Positions 8,221-16,145 of a stretch of DNA of 43,352 nucleotides are shown here, in pieces. The DNA comes from an uncultured Ruminococcus sp. (GTDB taxonomy: Bacteria; Bacillota; Clostridia; Oscillospirales; Acutalibacteraceae). The stretch is taken from NCBI GenBank assembly GCA_902785365.1, contig CACZYC010000022.1, positions 36,056 through 79,407 on the forward strand, written 5' to 3'. Under the pieces are notes generated by a model that was given only the letters and a program-made list of their open reading frames with translations, made no database searches and was not told the origin of the DNA. Made by a program: the position numbers and the translations under genes. Position 1 is the stretch's first letter. Every line of letters starts with the position of its first letter.

Positions 8221-8346
8221 TTATTTGATGCTCTGCTCGTATGACTGGATCATCTTCTTAACCATCTGACCGCCGACAGAACCTGCCTGACGAGATGTGA
8301 GGTCGCCGTTGTAACCCTGCTTGAGGTTTACGCCTACTTCCCTTGA
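8221..8346 (-). pseudogene. Alpha/beta-type small acid-soluble spore protein, C-terminal half only
   Basis: On the minus strand this codes for a SASP C-terminus: EVGVNLKQGYNGDLTSRQAG, then SVGGQMVKKMIQSYEQSIK and a stop at 8221. These are the two conserved blocks of alpha/beta SASPs, which coat and protect spore DNA. The N-terminal half (start codon and the ALVPEAK-type block) is missing; coding similarity stops at about 8341-8346, where AT-rich element DNA begins. The gene was therefore cut by insertion of the element whose recombinase gene starts 100 bases further on. No matching N-terminal half was found in the rest of the window. Confidence 0.85.
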
Positions 8347-8447
8347 CGTTCTAAGACATTTTAAAAATCAGGCATTTTTGTCAGGTTTTAAGCCATTTTT
8401 CGCATTTTTTATGATTTTTGACGTGTTGTTCAAACACATCAAAAAGA

Positions 8448-10118
8448 CTATGCGATTTTTGTAGGTGAATTGTCCTGATTAAAAGCTCTTTCATCTTTGC
8501 CGATATTACCGATAAACCGATATTTTATCTTTATATTCTGTTTATACGGGATATTATGCGACGCGATTTTGTATTTGTCGGGGAGTATCTTTTCGCCCAC
8601 ATCAATTCGTTCAATGAAGGTTCTGACAATCTCAGGTGTTAAATCATCGATATGATTATATTGTTGGACAAGATTAAAGAAAGCTTTGTATGCATCTTCA
8701 ATATAAGGCTCGTCAGTTTTTTTCTTGATTTCTTTAGCTCTTTCTTTCAGAGAAGAGGATTCCTTATTGAGCTTTTCAATCATACTTGATAATTGTTCGT
8801 CATTAATTTTCCCGTGAGCATTATCGTTATAGAGTTTTAATATAATTTTATCAATATCGCTTATTCTCTTTTCAATACTGTTCAGACTGTCTTTTTCATG
8901 ATTAACATTCTTAGCGTTGTTCTCGATTGCGGATTGTATTATCTCGTTTATATCATCCTTACTTAAGGATATAAACTGATTTAACTCCGACTTCACTATT
9001 TCCACCAAGTCCGAATACTTGATTCTGGCGCCGTGCTCACAATGATTGTTTGAGCGCTTAGGAATATTCAAGCAGGACAGATACCAGTATTTTTCCCGTT
9101 CACCTTTGTAAACTGAACCGGCTGAACAGAGTGCGGAACCACAGTGCTCGCAAAAGATAATGCCATTAAAAACACTCTTTCTAACGTTATCATATTTGCT
9201 CCAGCTTTTTGTGTTCATTCCCATATAATACTGAGCCATATCATATTCTTCAGGTGTGATTAAGGGTTTGTGAGTATTGTAGGTAATAACCCAATCCTCC
9301 GGCGGGATATTTACTTTCTTTTTGGACTTCAAACTAACCTTAGTAGTTTTGCCGAGAACGGTGTGCCCAAGATAAACCTGATTCTTTAAAATACGTTTTA
9401 CTGTTGTGTGATTCCAAGTATCGGTAGCTCTTGAAGCTCCCTTTTCGCAAAAGTCATCACGATACATAACTCTGTATTTTAAAGGTGTTATTGCAGACTC
9501 GTCAGTAAGAATATCGGCGATTGCGTGAGCTGAATGCCCTTTTGTTGCAAGTTCAAAAATATGTTGAACTAACGGAGCTGTGTTAGGGTCGGGAATTATA
9601 TTTGTTCTGTCATTGGGATTGCGCATATATCCGAAAGGGGGACAAGCGCAATACTCACCTCGTTTACGCTTTTGATTGATAACCTGTTTAATTTTACGAG
9701 ATGTATCACGCAGGTAAACGTCATTCATGGCGAACTGGAAGGGGGCCATTAGATTTACTTCGTTGGAATCAAAGCTATCGCTGATTGCGATGTAGTGAAT
9801 ATCATGTTCCGGGAAAAAGGTTTCCGCATAGTAACTTGATTCACTCATATCTCTGCCCAATCTTGATAAGTCTTTTGTTATAACAGTATTAACAAGTCCT
9901 GTGTCGATATGCTGTAACATATCCTGAAATCCAGGCCTTGTGAAATTTGAACCCGAATAGCCGTCATCAACAAATTCTCTGACAATCGTGATATTGTTAT
10001 CTTGGCAATATTGACGTATTATATTTCTTTGGTTAGATATACTTTGTGATTCGCCCGATTTAGCTTCTTCTCGGGAGAGTCGCATGTATATATCTGCTAA
10101 AGCAACAGCAGCAAACAT
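8448..10118 (-). CDS. Large serine recombinase (site-specific integrase)
   Basis: Catalyses integration and excision of the element. The 556 residues carry the resolvase N-terminal domain: YMRLSREE with the likely catalytic serine near residue 15, SISNQRNIIRQYC, DDGYSGSNFTRPGFQDML, and TKDLSRLGRD. A recombinase domain follows (about 170-290), then a zinc ribbon (CEHCGSALCSAGSVYKG ... CLN ... CEHGAR near 315-365) and a long coiled-coil segment (about 390-470). The ATG at 10118 has AAAGGAGAT 6 bases upstream. The gene points towards the element end at 8341, the usual position for such integrases. Confidence 0.95.
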   Translation of the reverse strand: MFAAVALADIYMRLSREEAKSGESQSISNQRNIIRQYCQDNNITIVREFVDDGYSGSNFTRPGFQDMLQHIDTGLVNTVITKDLSRLGRDMSESSYYAETFFPEHDIHYIAISDSFDSNEVNLMAPFQFAMNDVYLRDTSRKIKQVINQKRKRGEYCACPPFGYMRNPNDRTNIIPDPNTAPLVQHIFELATKGHSAHAIADILTDESAITPLKYRVMYRDDFCEKGASRATDTWNHTTVKRILKNQVYLGHTVLGKTTKVSLKSKKKVNIPPEDWVITYNTHKPLITPEEYDMAQYYMGMNTKSWSKYDNVRKSVFNGIIFCEHCGSALCSAGSVYKGEREKYWYLSCLNIPKRSNNHCEHGARIKYSDLVEIVKSELNQFISLSKDDINEIIQSAIENNAKNVNHEKDSLNSIEKRISDIDKIILKLYNDNAHGKINDEQLSSMIEKLNKESSSLKERAKEIKKKTDEPYIEDAYKAFFNLVQQYNHIDDLTPEIVRTFIERIDVGEKILPDKYKIASHNIPYKQNIKIKYRFIGNIGKDERAFNQDNSPTKIA

Positions 10119-10133
10119 TTTTTCATCTCCTTT

Positions 10134-10193
10134 AATACTGCTGTTTACTTAACTTCACAACAGTATTATATCATGGATAAAAGAACTATTCAA
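10134..10193 (-). promoter_or_regulatory. Recombinase promoter with leader operator candidate
   Basis: Reading leftward, TTGAAT (10193-10188), 17 bases, TATAAT (10170-10165). Just after the -10 comes an AATACTG...CAGTATT pair (10167-10161 and 10140-10134) enclosing most of an 18-base sequence, TGAAGTTAAGTAAACAGC (10157-10140 on the minus strand). The same 18 bases recur near 26.87 kb. The position, between promoter and ribosome site, suggests a repressor site. Confidence 0.6.
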
Positions 10194-10351
10194 TTTATTG
10201 GAAAAAACTTTTTATTGGTTATATTTGCCAGAATAATATCTTTAATTGTTTTACCGCTTCCAAAAACACGGTCGACATTATATATTCCGTTTCCGATTCT
10301 ATATTCTTGATTACTTATATCTTTTTTATCAAGGATGTTATTGAGTTGCAT
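10190..10351 (-). CDS. Small mobile-element protein, unknown function
   Basis: A 53-residue protein beginning MQLNNILDKKDISNQEYRIG. The ATG at 10351 follows GGGAGGT by 7 bases, so this start is preferred to one at 10420 that has no ribosome site and overlaps the coupling-protein gene. The middle, with YRIGNGIYNVDRVFGSGKTI, has the general look of short conserved proteins found beside recombinases in Firmicute transposons (TnpW-like), but I cannot assign it firmly. It lies between the coupling-protein and recombinase genes in the same orientation. Confidence 0.6.
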   Translation of the reverse strand: MQLNNILDKKDISNQEYRIGNGIYNVDRVFGSGKTIKDIILANITNKKFFPIN

Positions 10352-10407
10352 AGAATACCTCCCTGAATCTAGTGTTGGAAAAAGAGTACTGAATATACAA
10401 AAACGTG

Positions 10408-12039
10408 TTATTGATAGCATTTTATTTTTCTTAATTCGGCGTGCTTTCCGTCGAGATACACAATAGCAGTGTCCGTAAGATTGCCGTATTTTGAGGGCGG
10501 ATATACGGGTTCCTCAGTTTCCGTTGATTCGAAGGATTCTTTCAAAGTTCTTTTTGTTCCTATAGTTTGAACAAAATGATTTCTTGTGATTTCATCATTA
10601 GCCTTACAACAAACCTGATACGTACAATTTCCCAGCAATGCTTGTGCTCCGTCATCGCCGTACTTTTTGACGAGCTGTGCGGCTGACTGACATACTAACA
10701 TCATTACGACAGATTTACTCCTTAAGGTCGATAAAAATGAGTCAATTGTTTCGTATGAAAAAGTAAGTCTCGGATACTCGTCCAATATACATAAGATTGG
10801 ACGATTTGTATGTTGATTAAACGCTGTATCAGGACGATTAGAAAAACTAATAAAAAAGCTGTTTATTATGAGCGTGAAAAGCGGCGCGTAGACACTTAGA
10901 TTACTTTGGCTGATTTGCAGATATATATCATAGCCGTCATATAAGTTTTTTGCTGATATACACTTGCCTTTCCCGCTTAACAGAACATCCAATGTAGGAT
11001 TCGAAAAAGGAATAAGCGCCGTATTCAATCTATCATAACAACCACTGACATTTCTTTCGTTATTGCCTATCAATCCCACGACTTGTTCACACGCTGCGGG
11101 AATACGAGAATCTACAACACATTCTATCCACTCAAATATATTAGACGGGAAAAAATCAGGTTTATATCCAGCAGGTCTCTTGTTATGTAAAACTGCGTGC
11201 AGGAATTCCGGAAAAGTAAGGCTTTTGCATACTTCCAACAAATAAAGAAGAAAACCTGTAAACATTTTCCTAGCTGTTACGCTGAAATAAGGTTCTTTTT
11301 GGCTGTCTAAAGGAATTAGTATTTCAGCCATATTTGAAACCCGAAGCTTTAGCTCTGTTTTGTTTAGCTTAGCAAATCCTTCAAAAGGATTAAAGTGAGC
11401 GCTCTTTTGAATCGCGTTAGGAATATCCGGAACAAATCGTATTATCCTACGATAGCGCTTATTATATTCATAGATATCGCCTTTTATATCAACTGCCAGT
11501 ACACTGCCGCCAAAACACCTAGCGTTAGGCTTAACCATGGATACTGTTTTGCCTGAGCCCGGTGAACCGAATACAGCACAGTTCATTTCTGTGCCAGAGT
11601 CATATTTGACAAGGTAATCATCTTCACTGTATCCAAACATAATGCCTTTAGCGTTATGCCAGTCTTCTTTATATAACTTTGAACAATCAAGTTTGTTAGG
11701 ATCTGATTTCATAAAAAATGAAATCAGATAAAAGGGTGTTTGCTTATAATGCCATACATCGTATACTATATTTCTGTTGAACTCTTCTTTATATATTAAC
11801 CATATGAAAGAAACGCAATATAGTAATGACCAAAATACTATTATTAATATTTTTATTGCGAAGTTTCCCAGGTTATTGCCAACAGCAGCAATTGGATTAG
11901 AGCTTTTTTCAGGCTTTGAGAATAATACTATCATTATTCCAAATAATCCAACTATAATAAAACACAGATGAAACCATTTATGTCCGATAGTATATTTCCT
12001 AATACAGCTTAGTATTCTTTTTCTTGTTCTTGAGTCCAC
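10408..12039 (-). CDS. VirD4/TraG-type coupling protein (conjugation ATPase)
   Basis: Links the relaxase-DNA complex to a type IV secretion channel and uses ATP to drive transfer. Two membrane helices lie near residues 20-40 and 57-80. Walker A GSPGSGKT is near 158-165, Walker B ILCILDEYP near 415, followed by the STLRSKSVVMMLVCQS segment typical of the family. Start choice: GTG at 12039 has GAAAGGAG 10 bases upstream; the first possible start at 12087 has no ribosome site. With this start it overlaps the relaxase gene by 31 bases, so the two are cotranscribed and perhaps translationally coupled. The 543-residue size is normal for the short Gram-positive form. Confidence 0.92.
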   Translation of the reverse strand: MDSRTRKRILSCIRKYTIGHKWFHLCFIIVGLFGIMIVLFSKPEKSSNPIAAVGNNLGNFAIKILIIVFWSLLYCVSFIWLIYKEEFNRNIVYDVWHYKQTPFYLISFFMKSDPNKLDCSKLYKEDWHNAKGIMFGYSEDDYLVKYDSGTEMNCAVFGSPGSGKTVSMVKPNARCFGGSVLAVDIKGDIYEYNKRYRRIIRFVPDIPNAIQKSAHFNPFEGFAKLNKTELKLRVSNMAEILIPLDSQKEPYFSVTARKMFTGFLLYLLEVCKSLTFPEFLHAVLHNKRPAGYKPDFFPSNIFEWIECVVDSRIPAACEQVVGLIGNNERNVSGCYDRLNTALIPFSNPTLDVLLSGKGKCISAKNLYDGYDIYLQISQSNLSVYAPLFTLIINSFFISFSNRPDTAFNQHTNRPILCILDEYPRLTFSYETIDSFLSTLRSKSVVMMLVCQSAAQLVKKYGDDGAQALLGNCTYQVCCKANDEITRNHFVQTIGTKRTLKESFESTETEEPVYPPSKYGNLTDTAIVYLDGKHAELRKIKCYQ

Positions 12040-12827
12040 GATTGTTTCGCTCCTTTCGACCAACCTGATCGCGAGCTGTCGCTCCACGGCGAGGCAGTAA
12101 TTTCGTGTGCTTTCTTTAAATCTTTAACCTGTTCTTTTAGCAACTCGTTTTCTTTTTCTAACTCTCTTAGTTTGGTTTCCTTTTTTAACTGTTCAACTGT
12201 TCTGTTGCCTTCCGCGGTAGCACCGTTAAGCACGCTACATTTTATACCTCGTCTGTCCAAATAGTTCTGAAAATCGATATGCCAATTCTGCAAGTGCTTT
12301 TTATTCAGTAAATCATTTGCGCAGACCTTTTCTTTATATTTGGCTGATTCGGTTATATTGCCGTGTGCGTTAGGTTTCATAAAACGCTTATTCTTAACAA
12401 TGGGAATAAAAGAATAATGCAAGTGTGGTCGACCCGCGATAATATCACCATTTGAGTTTCTTACACCCTCGTCATAATGAACTACAGACTGAACGCAATT
12501 CCGTTCTCCGTAAAGAGAATTACAATAATTATGAGCCGCTTCAAAGAAAGCTGATTCATCTTCTTTTGATAAATCTGCAGGAGCGGTTATCACCCATTGA
12601 GCCATAGTGTTGACCGCCTTATTTCCATATAAATAAACCTCAGAAATGCGTTGTTTATAATAGCTGTAACATTCTTTCGCAATTTCACCATGTGAACTCA
12701 GTGTATAATTAAGATAACATCTTTCGGAGTCTATCTCTATGTTGATAGGCGGTTTTGGAGATTCACGAGTGTTATGCCTCAGATGATAACTAACTACTCC
12801 TGCCGTATATTTTTCAACTCGTGCCAT
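12009..12827 (-). CDS. MobV-family relaxase (Mob/Pre-type)
   Basis: Nicks one strand at oriT and pilots it into the recipient. The 272-residue protein shows the relaxase layout: an N-terminal YHLRHNTRE segment near residues 14-22, then the metal-binding block HYDEG...PHLHYSFIPI (about 115-141), the histidine triad of MobV/Pre proteins. The C-terminal part from about 210 is a coiled coil rich in Lys and Glu. It is shorter than plasmid MobV proteins (usually over 400), lacking much of the C-terminal region. ATG at 12827 follows AAAGGAG by 7 bases. It is the first gene of the mobilization operon. Confidence 0.9.
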   Translation of the reverse strand: MARVEKYTAGVVSYHLRHNTRESPKPPINIEIDSERCYLNYTLSSHGEIAKECYSYYKQRISEVYLYGNKAVNTMAQWVITAPADLSKEDESAFFEAAHNYCNSLYGERNCVQSVVHYDEGVRNSNGDIIAGRPHLHYSFIPIVKNKRFMKPNAHGNITESAKYKEKVCANDLLNKKHLQNWHIDFQNYLDRRGIKCSVLNGATAEGNRTVEQLKKETKLRELEKENELLKEQVKDLKKAHEITASPWSDSSRSGWSKGAKQSWTQEQEKEY

Positions 12828-12843
12828 ATGGGCACTCCTTTCA

Positions 12844-12988
12844 AAATATTATTTGTTGCGTTGCAACAAAATGAGAGTTGCACTCTCAAACTCTCGCTCA
12901 ATATGGCGTTTAGCTGTTGTGGGTTTAATTCTATGTTAGAATTAAACCCACAACATACATAAACTGCCATATACAAGCTATGGCAGTT
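12844..12988. other. oriT candidate: nested inverted repeats upstream of the relaxase
   Basis: Directly upstream of the relaxase start are a GAGAGTTGCACTCTC dyad (12871-12885), a perfect 18-bp inverted repeat with only 3 bases in the loop (12916-12933 and 12937-12954; arms start GTTGTGGGTTTAATTCTA), and AACTGCCAT/ATGGCAGTT (12962-12970 and 12980-12988). An oriT beside the relaxase gene, made of such repeats, is the usual layout of MobV systems. The nick site cannot be named from sequence alone. Confidence 0.55.
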
Positions 12989-13172
12989 CTTGCAGAACTT
13001 CCACCGCTTAACTTCGTTAAGCTTAGCTTGCAAGCGTGTCGCTGTGCCGCTTTAGCGACACAGCCGCTTGACCTAAATTGCGTCGCTCTACGAGCTAGCA
13101 ATTTTTCAAGGGCTATCACCCTTGTCGGTTGCCCCTGCGGGGCAAAAGGGGCGTAGCGCCGCCCCTAGCCCT
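12989..13172. repeat. GC-rich tract of back-to-back hairpins
   Basis: The noncoding stretch to the next gene is packed with short palindromes: GCTTAAC/GTTAAGC (13006-13022), GTGTCGCT/AGCGACAC (13036-13061), AAATTGC/GCAATTT (13075-13103), GCCCC/GGGGC (13131-13143), and an outer AGGGCTA/TAGCCCT pair (about 13109-13172) enclosing two more stems. It is much richer in G+C than the flanking cargo. Six-frame translations here are not genes. It could be part of the transfer origin, a replication origin for the excised circle, or a folded RNA. Confidence 0.6.
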
Positions 13173-13554
13173 ACTCATCGCCGAGCATGCGTATTAGAGA
13201 CGCTATACATCGATAGGTGTAGGGGCTTTGCTTGATGTTTTCCCATTCTTTTAAGATATCAGAAAACACATCATGATATGTTTGATAATCATTAAGCTGA
13301 TCTTCAGCGCGGAAATTAAGCAACGCATTCCACTTCGTAGCGAAATAATCCCATTCATGACTATCTTTGATGATTTGATACTCTGTATGGGAGGTAATTA
13401 TCTCTGCTGCCTTTGTTATTGAATAGTAGTCATCCACGTTAAGCGGTGAAGTTGTAAGATCGTGTGGATTATTGATGAAGAGTCTTGCGAGCTCTCGAAT
13501 AAGAGCGTTACGCTGTAGTTGAGCTGTTTTAAGTTTTTTTAGCTTTTTGGACAT
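13171..13554 (-). CDS. Hypothetical protein, 127 residues
   Basis: I do not recognise a family. The product is hydrophilic, starts with a very basic segment (KKLKKLKTAQLQRNALIREL) and continues as a mostly helical, acidic-aromatic protein without membrane segments or cysteine motifs. A strong AGGAGGT site lies 7 bases before the ATG at 13554, so it is very probably expressed. It points the same way as the mobilization genes and lies just beyond the hairpin tract, so an accessory mobilization or copy-control role is possible but unproven. Confidence 0.7.
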   Translation of the reverse strand: MSKKLKKLKTAQLQRNALIRELARLFINNPHDLTTSPLNVDDYYSITKAAEIITSHTEYQIIKDSHEWDYFATKWNALLNFRAEDQLNDYQTYHDVFSDILKEWENIKQSPYTYRCIASLIRMLGDE

Positions 13555-13679
13555 AAGTTTAACCTCCTGTAATTATTGTTGGAATATCCTCGCGTCTGAC
13601 CGTAGAGAGCTGATGGCGCCGCTCTCTGTTTGCTTAAATAAGATTATAAGGCTTATTCAGATAGTTTTACACGTATATA

Positions 13680-13724
13680 AAACCGTTATTTTATTAGTGT
13701 TTTTTACTAATAAAATAACGGTTT
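13680..13724. promoter_or_regulatory. Perfect 19-bp inverted repeat
   Basis: Arms AAACCGTTATTTTATTAGT (13680-13698) and its exact complement (13706-13724) flank a 7-base T-rich loop. It lies between two divergent genes and ends 5 bases before the -35 of the rightward gene. It may be a strong hairpin or a repressor site. It lacks a U-tract on the right but would give one in the loop only, so it is not a standard terminator. Confidence 0.6.
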
Positions 13725-13728
13725 ACTC

Positions 13729-13756
13729 TTGATTTTTAAAAAATTGGGTATATAAT
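13729..13756 (+). promoter_or_regulatory. Promoter of the orphan cargo gene
   Basis: TTGATT (13729-13734), 16 bases, perfect TATAAT (13751-13756), 18 bases before the ATG at 13774. Confidence 0.65.
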
Positions 13757-13773
13757 TGTTTTGGTGATAAAAA

Positions 13774-15525
13774 ATGAAACACAGTAAGGAATACTATATA
13801 ACTGTTTCAAGGCAGCTTAACAAATACATTCATAGTTTAAAAAGAATTAAAGATCTTTTAGATAAATATGATATTTCATTAACGTATACAAAAAAGGGTT
13901 ATGATGATTTTTATTCTCATTTAATAAAATGTATAAAATTTTATAAAACTATAAATAGCTTTATTAGATCCGATGAGTATGAAAAGTTGGGTATAGTTTT
14001 AAAAGACTATGAAATTGAGGAGGAGAAAAAGAAATTGAAAGACTTTATTGATTTATTTGATGAGCATATTGATGAAATAAATAAAGCATATAATAATATT
14101 ATTCATGGCTGCATTAGTAATGAGCAGTGTAGCTTAATTAGAAAAATAGTTTATAATAATGTTGATTTTATTAATAAAACAGTTAAGATTTATTATGGCC
14201 AAAAACCAAATGCATACAAGCATCTTACGTACTATTTTGATTTTATAAATATTTTTGAACCTTCTGATGATGAGGATGATGATTCTTATCCTTTTATCAG
14301 TTTTTATGTAAATTCAAAAAAAGGGCTGTTAACCAGTGATAGTAAGTATAATGCTTTAACTGATTTGCTAAATATTCCTACAGAAAAGATATCTTCATAT
14401 GTTTTTAAAACATCTAGTTATAATAAAAAAGAAAATGAACAACACCTTGAATCCTTAACAAAAGCCATAAAAAAATATAATGATAAATACGGTCCGTTTT
14501 TAAAAATTGAGGATGGAGAAGAATTTTCTATAGATATATATACAGCATATGAAATAATTAATAGGATTAAAGCTACTTTGTGGTTAAAGCAAGAACTATC
14601 TAATTGGTATATGAATGGTAGCGGAGATGTATATAAAATCTTTTGTTATGTTTTTTATTTATTGGTTTCTCCGGAAATTGATATTACAATAAAAAATGAA
14701 TTGAAGCATTCTTCAAGATATTACAAAACTAAATCACTTAAGGTTTTCAATGAAATAATTGAGTATTTTAAAACTTGTGGTATTAATGTAAATAAAGATA
14801 ATGAATTCATTTACTCCCAGGAACATCCTAATTCTGGATGTGCAAATTATTTTTGCTCATATTTAAAGAAAGTTGATTTGCCGGATGCTAATTCATCGTC
14901 ATATGACGGGTTTTTGGTTATAAATTTTATGAAAAGATTTGTAAATGAAATAGGTAGTATCTGTGAGATAACAGATGAAGTGTATTATAAAGGAGATGCA
15001 TATCTTTCGAAACTTGAAAAGCTCAGTGCATCACATTTTTTGTATTATGTTGCCAGTATCATATTAAATGATGAATTAAACTATCATTTGAATCGTATAT
15101 GCTTAAAAATTAATGAAGGCAGTAAACGCTTTGAAGGAAGTAAATATTTTGAAGGCATTAAATACTCTGTATGGGAAATAAATGATTTAATTGATGCATT
15201 ATATCTTGCTGTAGCACAATTAAATTCGGACGTGTACATTGTAAAAAAATGTAAATATTGCGGAAATAGTTTTATTGATTTTAAAGGAAATCAAAAAAAG
15301 GTACATTGTTCTGAAAGATGTAGCGGAAAATCCAGAAGCTACAAGCATTCAAATAAAAATAGAACTATGAAACCAAAAAACAAAACACAGTTAAAAGATA
15401 TTATTACTACCAATTTTGATAATATGGAGTTTGTTTTTGGCGATGAAATACAATTTGAAGAATTTGATATTTTTTCTAATCCTAAACTGAATGATATTAT
15501 TTCTGATTTAGAAGTTGATAAATGA
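13774..15525 (+). CDS. Unknown cargo protein with C-terminal zinc motif
   Basis: A 583-residue protein of no family I can name with confidence. It is very rich in Lys, Asn, Ile, Tyr and Asp. The long N-terminal part is helical and soluble (acidic stretch near 168-175). Near residues 493-525 it has CKYCGNSFIDFKG...HCSERCSGKSRS, a zinc-binding pattern like that at the end of DUF6076 or CGNR-type proteins. Those occur in Firmicute mobile elements, and CGNR ends can bind nucleic acid. An acidic tail follows. Base composition is far more AT-rich than the chromosome on the left, a sign of foreign origin. It has its own promoter, a long dyad upstream and a strong terminator downstream, so it is a one-gene cassette. 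A defence or regulatory role is only a guess. Confidence 0.8.
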   Translation: MKHSKEYYITVSRQLNKYIHSLKRIKDLLDKYDISLTYTKKGYDDFYSHLIKCIKFYKTINSFIRSDEYEKLGIVLKDYEIEEEKKKLKDFIDLFDEHIDEINKAYNNIIHGCISNEQCSLIRKIVYNNVDFINKTVKIYYGQKPNAYKHLTYYFDFINIFEPSDDEDDDSYPFISFYVNSKKGLLTSDSKYNALTDLLNIPTEKISSYVFKTSSYNKKENEQHLESLTKAIKKYNDKYGPFLKIEDGEEFSIDIYTAYEIINRIKATLWLKQELSNWYMNGSGDVYKIFCYVFYLLVSPEIDITIKNELKHSSRYYKTKSLKVFNEIIEYFKTCGINVNKDNEFIYSQEHPNSGCANYFCSYLKKVDLPDANSSSYDGFLVINFMKRFVNEIGSICEITDEVYYKGDAYLSKLEKLSASHFLYYVASIILNDELNYHLNRICLKINEGSKRFEGSKYFEGIKYSVWEINDLIDALYLAVAQLNSDVYIVKKCKYCGNSFIDFKGNQKKVHCSERCSGKSRSYKHSNKNRTMKPKNKTQLKDIITTNFDNMEFVFGDEIQFEEFDIFSNPKLNDIISDLEVDK

Positions 15526-15530
15526 TAGTA

Positions 15531-15563
15531 TTATCCGTAGCATAATAGTTATGCTACGGATAA
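15531..15563 (+). terminator. Terminator of the orphan cargo gene
   Basis: Perfect 15-bp stem TTATCCGTAGCATAA with loop TAG and the complementary arm at 15549-15563. It begins 5 bases after the stop at 15525. The trailing T-run is weak (TTATAT). Confidence 0.7.
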
Positions 15564-15605
15564 TTATATCGTGATTCTATTAAACATGTTTAAAAAATAG
15601 TATTC

Positions 15606-15634
15606 CCCAAAATCAAATTTTTTTCGATTTTGGG
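15606..15634. terminator. Second hairpin in the 15.5-16.1 kb gap
   Basis: CCCAAAATC (15606-15614) pairs with GATTTTGGG (15626-15634) around a T-rich loop. It is a possible back-up terminator or a leftover boundary structure. Confidence 0.4.
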
Positions 15635-15705
15635 AAATGTTGCGTTTATTATAAAGCATTACATAGTGATATTGATTTAGTATTAGTCTAGTTTTGCCCA
15701 GTGAC

Positions 15706-15800
15706 TTGTCGTAAAAATTTAAAGTGATATAATAATATAGAAGGATTTAATGAGAACTTGCATATTAGAAGAAACAATATTATTCAAAACATTCATATGA
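15706..15800 (+). CDS. Possible 16-codon micro-gene with its own promoter
   Basis: TTGTCG (15706-15711), 16 bases, TATAAT (15728-15733) is followed by GAAGGA and an ATG at 15750 opening a 16-codon frame (MRTCILEETILFKTFI, stop at 15798). The promoter is good, the ribosome site short (GAAGGA, 4 bases spacing). It could be a leader peptide or chance. The rest of the gap up to 15.86 kb shows nothing else. Confidence 0.3.
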
Positions 15801-15887
15801 AGTGATTTCATAACCTGAAATGAGTCTGTATGTGCAAATTGCATAAATAAGAGCTGTCATTTTTGGTGAGTTACACACACCAAAATA

Positions 15888-15896
15888 TGGTATAAT
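15888..15896 (+). promoter_or_regulatory. Extended -10 promoter of the structured RNA
   Basis: TGGTATAAT is an extended -10 element (TG, one base, TATAAT at 15891-15896). No good -35 is present at the right distance, as expected for extended -10 promoters. It places the start at about 15902, at the first base of the long inverted structure. Confidence 0.6.
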
Positions 15897-15899
15897 ATA

Positions 15900-16077
15900 G
15901 TTACCGCACAAATCTAATAATTTTTTCTAATCAGCATTATCAAAGGCGTGCATTTATTTTTATAAAAATGCAGGCTCGCTTCACGTATTTTGATAATGCT
16001 TGATTAAATTTGTGTGGTAACAATTTGAGCTGTGCGTTTTTTAGTGCGTACAACATTCGTTGTCCGCACTTTTTTTG
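15900..16077 (+). ncRNA. Structured RNA unit upstream of the sigma factor gene
   Basis: A rod-like fold is visible. A closing stem of 14 pairs joins GTTACCGCACAAAT (15900-15913) with ATTTGTGTGGTAAC (16008-16021). A 14-base bulge on the 5' side (15914-15927) follows. A second stem of 17 pairs joins TAATCAGCATTATCAAA (15928-15944) with 15989-16006, one base bulged. Inside are CGTG/CACG and an apical TGCATTT/AAATGCA hairpin (15949-15972). An intrinsic terminator follows: AGTGCG/CGCACT with an inner ACAAC/GTTGT stem (16043-16070) and eight Ts. The length of about 175 nt and the rod with a one-sided bulge recall 6S RNA, but the match is only architectural. Alternatively it is an attenuated leader for the sigma gene 70 bases on. 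Confidence 0.55.
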
Positions 16078-16145
16078 TTGAAGATTTGAACCTTTTTATG
16101 GTGTCATTCGTCTATTAAGTAGAACAGTATAAAGGAGGACGATTT

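Larger units (their letters stand above)
8341..13554. mobile_element. Core of an integrative mobilizable element
   Basis: The segment carries the full set expected of a small mobilizable element: a serine recombinase at the very end, a small element protein, a VirD4-type coupling protein, a MobV relaxase and an oriT-like hairpin tract. There is no type IV secretion channel, so transfer would depend on a helper element. The left end is the junction in the spore-protein gene at about 8341-8349. The right end is not identified; the cargo to about 26.9 kb or beyond may belong to it. About 100 noncoding bases (8349-8447) between junction and recombinase contain several ATTTTT-containing repeats and are the likely attachment region. 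Confidence 0.75.

Noticed and set aside
12774..13119. Short frames across the hairpin tract near the relaxase
   Set aside because: They read through palindromes and lack ribosome sites; the tract is noncoding.
15900..16021. Long inverted repeat considered as insertion-sequence ends
   Set aside because: No transposase between the arms (only about 100 bases) and an intrinsic terminator and promoter flank it, which fits an RNA better.
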